Below are positions 57,771-64,000 of a stretch of 64,000 bases of DNA, in pieces. The first letter of the stretch is position 1, and every line of letters starts with the position of its first letter. The stretch is from positions 1 to 64,000 of the forward strand of contig NZ_BAIN01000012.1 of assembly GCF_000613285.1 (NCBI RefSeq), written 5' to 3'. Origin of the DNA: Acetobacter papayae JCM 25143. GTDB taxonomy: Bacteria > Pseudomonadota > Alphaproteobacteria > Acetobacterales > Acetobacteraceae. The notes under the pieces were generated by a model that was not told where the DNA came from, made no database searches, and was given only the letters and a program-made list of their open reading frames with translations. The position numbers and the translations under genes are program-made.

Positions 57771-60111
57771 TTAGCCGGTTGCTTCTTCCTCACGCTCGCT
57801 GCCGCGTTCGTCCTCACCGCCGGATGGTGAAGCGACACTGCTTTCCACAATATCGAACACCAGTTCGCCATTACGCAGGCCGATCTTGACCGCACCACCC
57901 TTGGTCAGGCGGCCGAACAGCAGTTCTTCCGCCAGCGGTTTCTTGATCGACTCCTGAATGACCCGGCCCATGGGGCGCGCGCCATACAGGCGGTCGTATC
58001 CCCGCTCAACCAGCCATTCCTTGGCGGCGGAAGACAGTTCGATGGTCACGTTACGGTCTGCAAGCTGGGCTTCAAGTTGCAGCACGAACTTCTCGACCAC
58101 CTGCCCCACAATTTCCGGTGTCAGATGCGCGAAGGGAATGATCGCATCAAGACGGTTACGGAACTCAGGGGTAAACAGGCGCTTGATCGCCTCTTCATCC
58201 TCGCCTTCACGCACGGTGCGGCCAAAACCAACGGCCTCCTTATTCAGATCGGATGCCCCGGCATTGGTAGTCATGATCAGGATGACATTACGGAAATCGA
58301 CCGTCTTGCCGTTATGATCAGTCAGTTTGCCGTTATCCATCACCTGCAGCAGCACGTTGTACAGGTCGGGATGTGCCTTTTCGATTTCATCAAGCAGCAG
58401 CACGGCATGCGGATGCTGGTCGATGGCGTCGGTCAGCAGCCCCCCCTGATCAAACCCGACATAGCCGGGCGGCGCGCCCAGCAGCCGCGAGACCGAATGC
58501 CGCTCCATGTATTCAGACATGTCGAAGCGGATCAGTTCGATCCCCAACGCTGTGGCGAGCTGACGGGCCACCTCTGTCTTGCCCACGCCTGTCGGCCCGG
58601 AGAAGAGGTAGTTGCCAATCGGCTTTTCGGGTTCACGCAGCCCGGCCCGCGCCAGCTTGATAGCGGCGGACAGCGCATCGATAGCCCGATCCTGCCCGAA
58701 CACCATGCCCTTGAGATCGCGCTCAAGGCTACGCAGCACTTCCTTGTCATCCGCCGAAATGCTCTTGGGCGGAATGCGCGCAATACGGGCGATGATGTCT
58801 TCCACATCCTTCAGGTTCACCGTCTTGCGGCGGCGGCCTTCGGGTTGCAGCATGCGCGAAGCCCCGACCTCATCAATCACGTCGATAGCCTTGTCAGGCA
58901 GTTTACGGTCGTGAATGTATTTGGCCGAAAGCTCGACAGCCCCCCGGATTGCCTCGTCCGTGTAGCGCACCTTATGGTGTTTTTCGTAACTTCCTTTGAG
59001 GCCACGCAGGATTTTCACCGCATCGTCGATAGTCGGCTCGGGCACATCGATCTTCTGGAAGCGCCGCACAAGCGCGCGGTCCTTCTCGAAATGCTGACGG
59101 AACTCCTTGTAGGTTGTCGAACCGATGCAGCGCAGCGTGCCAGCCGCAAGTGCGGGCTTGAGCAGATTGGAGGCATCCATGGCCCCGCCCGATGTCGCAC
59201 CCGCCCCGATAACGGTGTGGATTTCGTCAATGAACAGGATCGCATGCGGGTCCTGATCAAGCTCCGTCACCACCGCTTTCAGGCGTTCCTCAAAATCACC
59301 CCGGTAGCGGGTGCCAGCCAGCAGGGCACCCATATCCAGCGAATAGATGGTGGACTGCAACAGCACCTCAGGTACGTTGCCTTCTACAATGCGCCGGGCC
59401 AGCCCTTCGGCAATAGCGGTCTTGCCCACACCCGGATCGCCCACATAAAGCGGGTTGTTCTTGGTGCGGCGGCACAGGATCTGGATCGTGCGTTCGATTT
59501 CGGTATCCCGCCCGATCAGCGGGTCCACCTTGCCTGCCAGCGCCTTGTCATTGAGGTTGACGCAGTAGGTTGAGAGCGCGTCCTGACTTTTCTGGCTCTT
59601 GCTTTCGCTGCGCTCGGGTTCCTCTGCCTTGTCCGCACCCGGCCCCGTACCGCTGATCGGCCTGCGGGTGGAGCGGTCAGGGGCTTTGGCAATACCGTGA
59701 GAGAGGAAATTGACCGCATCCAGCCGGGTCATGTCCTGCAGTTGCAGGAAATACACCGCATGGCTTTCGCGCTCGGCAAACAGCGCCACCAGAACGTTGG
59801 CGCCAGTCACCTCGTCCCGCCCGGTGGACTGAACATGAATGGCCGCACGCTGGATGACGCGCTGGAACGCGGCTGTGGCTTGGGCTCCGTAGGACGGTCC
59901 GCCGCCAGACCCGCCAGATCCTTGTCGAGAAAACCCGTCAGATCGGTTCTCAAGCGCTCGAGATCAACGCCGCAGGCCCGGAACACCGTAACGGCGTCCG
60001 AATCGTCCACCAGGGCCAGAAGCAGATGCTCGAGCGTTGCATATTCATGATGCCGGTCTCCGGCAGAATAAGCGCCCGATGCAACGTCTGCTCAAGATTG
60101 CGTGACAACAT
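57771..60111 (-). CDS. clpA: ATP-dependent Clp protease ATPase subunit ClpA (two frameshifts)
   Basis: Hexameric AAA+ unfoldase feeding ClpP, 780 residues when repaired. The N-domain starts at the ATG at 60111 ([14 protein letters not shown]) with GGAG upstream. AAA1 has the P-loop [20 protein letters not shown] and Walker B in [18 protein letters not shown]2 has [16 protein letters not shown] and [20 protein letters not shown]. Single missing bases are inferred near 60065-60070 and 59869-59873; both fall in the N-domain. It follows clpS on the same strand, as usual. The 208-base gap between clpS and clpA holds no gene. Confidence 0.95.
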
Positions 60112-60319
60112 GACGAGACGCTCCTTTCGAGGATCTTCCCCCTGTGGCCAATGCAGTAAAGCGCCACAAAGGTAGAAGCCCTTTCTACATATTTGGCTGC
60201 TTCAGCCAGAAATGCGAGTCATAAGCGCATAAAAATTGTCACAACTGTTTTTTTCTCGTGGATTTTCAACACCCGCCCCCCAAAACGGCCGCGCCACACA
60301 CGGGGTTTTCAAGGCAGGT

Positions 60320-60697
60320 TCAGTCTTTTTCGATCGTGCACTGCAAGGGGTGCTGGTTCTGCCGCGCCAGATCCATAACCTGCGAAACCTTGGTTTCCGC
60401 CACCTCGTAGGTGAACACACCACACACCCCTACGCCGCGCCGGTGCACGTTGAGCATGATGTCGGTCGCTTCCTCACGGTTTTTCTGAAAAAACCGCTCA
60501 AGCACGTACACCACGAATTCCATCGGGGTGTAGTCGTCGTTGAGCATCAGCACCTTGTACATCGCGGGCTTGCGGGTTTTGGGCTTGGCCCGCACCACCA
60601 CGCCCACATCCGCATCATTACCGTCCGACTCCAGTCCGCCATCGCGCCGGGAGGGTCCGTTGCCCGTATGCAGAACAGGATAACGCGACGAAAGCAT
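60320..60697 (-). CDS. clpS: ATP-dependent Clp protease adapter ClpS
   Basis: N-end-rule adapter of ClpA, 125 residues. The core is [20 protein letters not shown] (N-degron pocket and ClpA-binding surface), then [20 protein letters not shown] and [16 protein letters not shown]. The first 40 residues are a disordered extension, longer than average, with a Gly/Asp-rich segment. It is encoded just before clpA. Confidence 0.95.
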   Translation of the reverse strand: MLSSRYPVLHTGNGPSRRDGGLESDGNDADVGVVVRAKPKTRKPAMYKVLMLNDDYTPMEFVVYVLERFFQKNREEATDIMLNVHRRGVGVCGVFTYEVAETKVSQVMDLARQNQHPLQCTIEKD

Positions 60698-60939
60698 GGC
60701 GAAGACACTCCGGAACCCGGTTGCAAGAATGGGGCCTGTTTTTCCGCATCAGGCAGGAAAAAACAAGGTTACTCCCCCGCTGCCGCCGGATTCGGCGGCC
60801 CCTTCCCTACAGTCAACTGTCAGGTATGGGTGTGCTTGTGCCACACGGGGTATGGCGCTGTCATGATCAAACTACCCCACGCGCCCCCTGCCGCCGCATG
60901 GCAGGGCTCTGGATTATTTTCGTTTTTACAAGCGCGCTC

Positions 60940-60968
60940 TTGCGATTCCACGCGTCAGGCGGAATACT
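60940..60968 (+). promoter_or_regulatory. Possible promoter of the carboxypeptidase gene
   Basis: TTGCGA (60940-60945) and AATACT (60963-60968) are separated by 17 bases, 43 bases before the chosen start. The rest of the 314-base gap 60698-61011 shows no gene; an open frame extends through it upstream of the carboxypeptidase but has no signal or family character. Confidence 0.4.
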
Positions 60969-61011
60969 AGGCAATGGAAATGGGGCGGGGGTAGCGTTGG
61001 CACAGAAACGG

Positions 61012-62169
61012 ATGTCCAAACGGGCAAGACAGCGGCAGACCGCACTCCCTGCGGCCCATGCCATGACAGGCACCACAACGCGGCAGAACACGCGGCGCGG
61101 CACATGGCTGGCCGGGCTGGCGGCCCTTGTTCTGGGCGGCGTAACGGGTGGCGGCACGGCGCACGCACAGTACGCCCACCAGATCAGCTCTATCGTGGTG
61201 GATGCCCGCACGGGCGATGTGCTCTCCCAGACCAATCCTGACCTGCGTCGCTACCCTGCCAGCCTTACCAAGCTGATGACGCTCTACATGACTTTCAGCG
61301 CCCTGCGCGCGGGTGTGATCACCCCCGATCAGCAAGTGCCAGTATCGATCCACGCGTCCACCATGGAGCCTTCCAAGCTGGGGCTGGTGCCGGGTTCGCG
61401 CCTGACCGTGGAAGAAGCCATTCTTGCCCTTGTCACCAAATCCGCTAATGACGCCGCCTGCGCTCTGGGCGAGTTAATAGGCAGTGGCAGCGAGCCGCAA
61501 TTCGCCCTGATGATGACCCGTCAGGCTCAGGCACTGGGCATGAAGGATACCACCTTCCGCAACGCCTCCGGCCTGCCCAATAGTGAGCAGCTTACCACCG
61601 CGCGCGACCTTGCCACCCTCGGGCGCAGGCTCATTGCCGATTTCCCTGAATATTATCACTATTTCTCCACGCCGAGCTTCCGCTTCCACCAGCGTGTCAT
61701 TCCCAACCATAACCCCATGCTCAAGGTCTATGCCGGGGCAGAAGGCATGAAGACCGGCTACACGCAGGAAGCAGGCCATAACCTCGTAACCTCGGCCATG
61801 CGGGACAATGTCCGGCTTGTCGGGGTTGTGCTGGGCTCTGCCAGCAACTCACAGCGCACCCAGCTCATGGCCAGCCAGCTTGACCGGGGTTTTGACACCG
61901 AGGGCGTAGCCCCTGTCGAGCGTCCGCTGGTGCTGGCCCGCGCCAGCACGCACCGCTCCGTCACGCGGGAGCATCGCGTAATTGCCATGGCGGGTGCAAC
62001 GCATCACCGAGCGCTTGAAGTGGCCGAAGCGGCAAGCGCGCATGTGCGCCGGGGCCGCCCCACCGTGGCGCATGATCACCGCGTGCGGCTTATTGGTGCC
62101 AAGGTGCATACCATTTCCACACACACGCACCCGATCCACCACGCTACGCGCTCACGCAGCCGCACCTGA
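61012..62169 (+). CDS. D-alanyl-D-alanine carboxypeptidase family serine hydrolase
   Basis: Penicillin-binding protein of about 385 residues, DacA/DacF type, that trims the terminal D-Ala from peptidoglycan stem peptides. After a hydrophobic N-terminus (WLAGLAALVLGGVTGGGTAHA) come the three active-site motifs: SxxK in YPASLTKLMTLYMTFSAL, SxN in LALVTKSANDAACALGEL, and KTG in AGAEGMKTGYTQEAGHNL. The C-terminus is a His/Arg-rich tail of about 70 residues in place of the usual DacA dimer domain. The start at 61012 has a weak ribosome binding site, so an upstream start cannot be excluded. Confidence 0.88.
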   Translation: MSKRARQRQTALPAAHAMTGTTTRQNTRRGTWLAGLAALVLGGVTGGGTAHAQYAHQISSIVVDARTGDVLSQTNPDLRRYPASLTKLMTLYMTFSALRAGVITPDQQVPVSIHASTMEPSKLGLVPGSRLTVEEAILALVTKSANDAACALGELIGSGSEPQFALMMTRQAQALGMKDTTFRNASGLPNSEQLTTARDLATLGRRLIADFPEYYHYFSTPSFRFHQRVIPNHNPMLKVYAGAEGMKTGYTQEAGHNLVTSAMRDNVRLVGVVLGSASNSQRTQLMASQLDRGFDTEGVAPVERPLVLARASTHRSVTREHRVIAMAGATHHRALEVAEAASAHVRRGRPTVAHDHRVRLIGAKVHTISTHTHPIHHATRSRSRT

Positions 62170-62406
62170 AGCCATGGCAGGCGGGCATTGGCCCGCCTAA
62201 CGCTGCTTGCTGAAAAACGGGCTGATCAAGCTGGGAAAATTCCTTTGCGCCTCAGCCGATCTCTTCCACACTATAGATTGAACAGCCGCCCCAAAGGCAT
62301 GGCAGCCTGACGGCAGGCAAAAGCGGGTTGCCATAGCGGGCCAGTATCTTCATCTTTGCCGCCTTGTATCGACCCGCATCGTGGCGGACACAGCAAAGAG
62401 GCAGAC

Positions 62407-63207
62407 ATGGCAGGCAGAGCCGGAATCATTATCCACACAGAAGAAGACTTCATCGGGCTGCGCGAGGCAGGCCGCCTCGCTGCCGAAACACTGGATATGA
62501 TCACCGATTATGTCAGGCCCGGCGTCACCACCGGAGAGCTGGACCGGATCATTCATGAATACACGCTGGCCCATGGTGCCGTGCCGGGGCCGCTGAACTA
62601 TCGTGGCTACCCCAAGTCCTGCTGTATTTCAGTCAATCATGTTGTCTGCCATGGCATTCCGGGCGAACGCCCGCTGATAGAAGGCGATATCGTCAATATT
62701 GACGTCACCCCCAAGCTCAATGGCTGGTTTGGCGATACCAGCCGCATGTATTCCGTGGGCAAGGTTTCCATCAAAGCCACCAAGCTGGTGGACACCACCT
62801 ATGAATGCCTCATGCGCGGGATTGAAGTTGTAAAGCCGGGCGCAACGCTGGGCGATATCGGCCACGCGATCCAGAGCCACGCGGAAAAGCACCGCTACTC
62901 CATCGTCACCGATTTCTGCGGCCATGGCATTGGCCGCACCTTCCATGCCGAGCCCAATGTGCTGCACTATGGCAAGCCCGGCACGGGGCTCAAGCTCAAG
63001 GCGGGCATGGTGTTCACCATCGAGCCCATGCTCAATATCGGCAAACCCGATGTTAAAATTCTGGAAGACGAATGGACAGCCGTCACGCGCGACCGTTCCC
63101 TGTCTGCCCAGTTCGAGCATATGCTGGCCGTTACTGAAACCGGCTACGAGATTTTCACCCTCTCTCCCGCAGGTTACACGCACCCGCCCTACACCCCGAA
63201 AGGATAA
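62407..63207 (+). CDS. map: Type I methionine aminopeptidase
   Basis: Removes the initiator methionine, 266 residues. The metal ligands are visible in VVCHGIPGERPLIEGDIVNIDVT, GWFGDTSRMYSVG (Asp), FCGHGIGRTFHAEPNVLHYG (His) and VFTIEPMLNIG (Glu). The last Glu falls in RSLSAQFEHMLAVTETG. The ATG at 62407 follows AGAGGC and is preferred to one 17 codons upstream. The 237 bases before it (62170-62406) show no gene. Confidence 0.96.
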   Translation: MAGRAGIIIHTEEDFIGLREAGRLAAETLDMITDYVRPGVTTGELDRIIHEYTLAHGAVPGPLNYRGYPKSCCISVNHVVCHGIPGERPLIEGDIVNIDVTPKLNGWFGDTSRMYSVGKVSIKATKLVDTTYECLMRGIEVVKPGATLGDIGHAIQSHAEKHRYSIVTDFCGHGIGRTFHAEPNVLHYGKPGTGLKLKAGMVFTIEPMLNIGKPDVKILEDEWTAVTRDRSLSAQFEHMLAVTETGYEIFTLSPAGYTHPPYTPKG

Positions 63208-63209
63208 GC

Positions 63210-64000
63210 ATGACACTGCCCGCGTCCGCCCCCATGGGGCCTGCCTCTCTGGCCTCTGCCCGCAAGGGGGGTGCCCGCGGGCCTCTGCTTCGCACCTGTG
63301 CCGCTGTCTTCATGCTGGTGGCTACCCTGCCCACAGGGGTGCCCTTTACCGCCACCCCGGCGGCGGCCCAGTCCGTTACACCCTCCGTAACGCCCTCTGC
63401 TACCCCGCTGGCCAGCACGGACCCGCTGGCCTATGCCGGAGGCGAACCCGACCGCCTGCCCACCCTCGCCCCTGTATGGGGTGCACATGGCATGGTGGTT
63501 TCAGCCCAGAAGCTGGCCTCCGAAGCGGGTGAGCGCATTCTCGCACAAGGTGGCAACGCGGCCGATGCCGCCGTGGCCATGGGTTATGCGCTGGCCGTGG
63601 TGTATCCGGCGGCGGGCAATCTGGGTGGTGGTGGCTTCATGCTGCTGCGCCCACCGGGCCAGAAAACCGTCTTCCTCGATTTCCGTGAAAAAGCGCCGCT
63701 GGCCGCGCGCGCCAACATGTATCTAGACAGCAAGGGGCAGGTCATACCCGATCTGTCCGTGCTGGGCTGGAAGGCCGTGGCCGTACCCGGCACGGTCGCG
63801 GGGCTTGAAACGGTGCGCCAGCGCTGGGGCCATCTGTCGCGTCAGGCGGATATGGAACCCGCCATCGAACTGGCCCGCAACGGCTTTGTGCTGGAAACAG
63901 GCGATGTGGAACTGCTCCACACCGCCACCAGTGGTTTTGAAAAAGACCCCTATGCCCGCACCATTTTCCTACGCCCTGACGGCACACCCCTACAGGCTGG
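63210..64000 (+). CDS. ggt: Gamma-glutamyltransferase, 5' part
   Basis: The gene starts two bases after the map stop, with AAGGA upstream, and runs past the right edge; 263 codons are present. A long signal region (LLRTCAAVFMLVATLPTGVP) and a Thr/Pro/Ala-rich stretch precede the Ntn-hydrolase family core: VVSAQKLASEAGERILAQGG, NAADAAVAMGYALAVV, AAGNLGGGGFMLLRPPGQKT and LDFREKAPLAA. The autocleavage threonine lies beyond the window. The enzyme cleaves or transfers gamma-glutamyl groups of glutathione in the periplasm. Translational coupling with map is likely. Confidence 0.92.
   Translation, partial: MTLPASAPMGPASLASARKGGARGPLLRTCAAVFMLVATLPTGVPFTATPAAAQSVTPSVTPSATPLASTDPLAYAGGEPDRLPTLAPVWGAHGMVVSAQKLASEAGERILAQGGNAADAAVAMGYALAVVYPAAGNLGGGGFMLLRPPGQKTVFLDFREKAPLAARANMYLDSKGQVIPDLSVLGWKAVAVPGTVAGLETVRQRWGHLSRQADMEPAIELARNGFVLETGDVELLHTATSGFEKDPYARTIFLRPDGTPLQA

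Noticed and set aside
58077-59573. 498-codon plus-strand frame over clpA
   Set aside because: Antisense shadow; its length reflects the high GC codon use of clpA.
1-64000. Phage, insertion sequence, CRISPR array, toxin-antitoxin or defence system
   Set aside because: No transposase, integrase, Cas protein, spaced direct-repeat array or paired small toxin genes were seen; the HerA-like ATPase has no nuclease partner.

Overview
The window is an ordinary, gene-dense stretch of an alphaproteobacterial chromosome, most likely from the acetic acid bacteria (Acetobacteraceae, with a Komagataeibacter/Gluconacetobacter-like feel). The basis is the high GC, the ChvG/ChvI two-component pair, a type 2 ArgC, an OlsB-like ornithine-lipid acyltransferase, separate glyQ and glyS, and the general protein style. 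The genus is inference. I see no CRISPR array, prophage, transposase or secretion cluster, and no convincing new defence or biosynthetic system.

Layout. 1-6.2 kb: the start of a Gly/Pro-rich secreted protein, a frameshifted Rrf2 regulator with an epimerase-like gene, a LysR regulator overlapping a TDT-family exporter, a low-GC orphan gene, an MFS transporter and tRNA-Val(GAC). 6.2-14.6 kb: N-formylglutamate amidohydrolase, htpG behind a heat-shock-like promoter, mazG, argC, an SDR, an AcuI/YhdH-type reductase and a CorC/HlyC protein. 14.9-20 kb: a phosphate block on the minus strand (phoB, phoR, pstS, porin) with a good Pho box before pstS. 20-27.6 kb: a co-oriented minus-strand run of trpB, trpA, a flavoprotein, a HerA-like ATPase, hisZ and purA. 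27.8-38.7 kb: corA, rho, tusA-like, fur-olsB, lnt, an XRE regulator, a DUF2076 protein and glyQS. 38.8-48.5 kb: a long minus-strand housekeeping run grpE-dnaK-dnaJ-dapB-metK-trmB-purH, with a two-repeat secreted protein and a DUF1328 peptide beyond it. 48.7-52.7 kb: chvI-chvG followed by a TPR-sulfotransferase. 52.7-64 kb: RidA-like, rapZ, a sulfate-binding protein, yqgE, ppk2, a DUF3465 protein, clpS/clpA, a D-Ala-D-Ala carboxypeptidase, map and the 5' part of a gamma-glutamyltransferase.

The strongest overall observation is technical. At least 20 places lose one base (once, two bases), nearly always in a short G/C or T run, and break genes that are normally essential or highly conserved (metK, dapB, purH, trpA, trpB, htpG, clpA, chvG, trmB and others). 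In each case restoring the base recovers a family-length protein. Uncorrected sequencing or assembly error is far more likely than mass pseudogenisation. The affected genes are therefore annotated as single genes, with the suspected error position given in each entry.

Functionally, the window joins proteostasis (HtpG, GrpE/DnaK/DnaJ, ClpS/ClpA, Map), envelope maintenance (Lnt, OlsB, carboxypeptidase, ChvGI, porin), phosphate homeostasis (PhoBR, PstS, PPK2) and core amino acid, purine and SAM metabolism.
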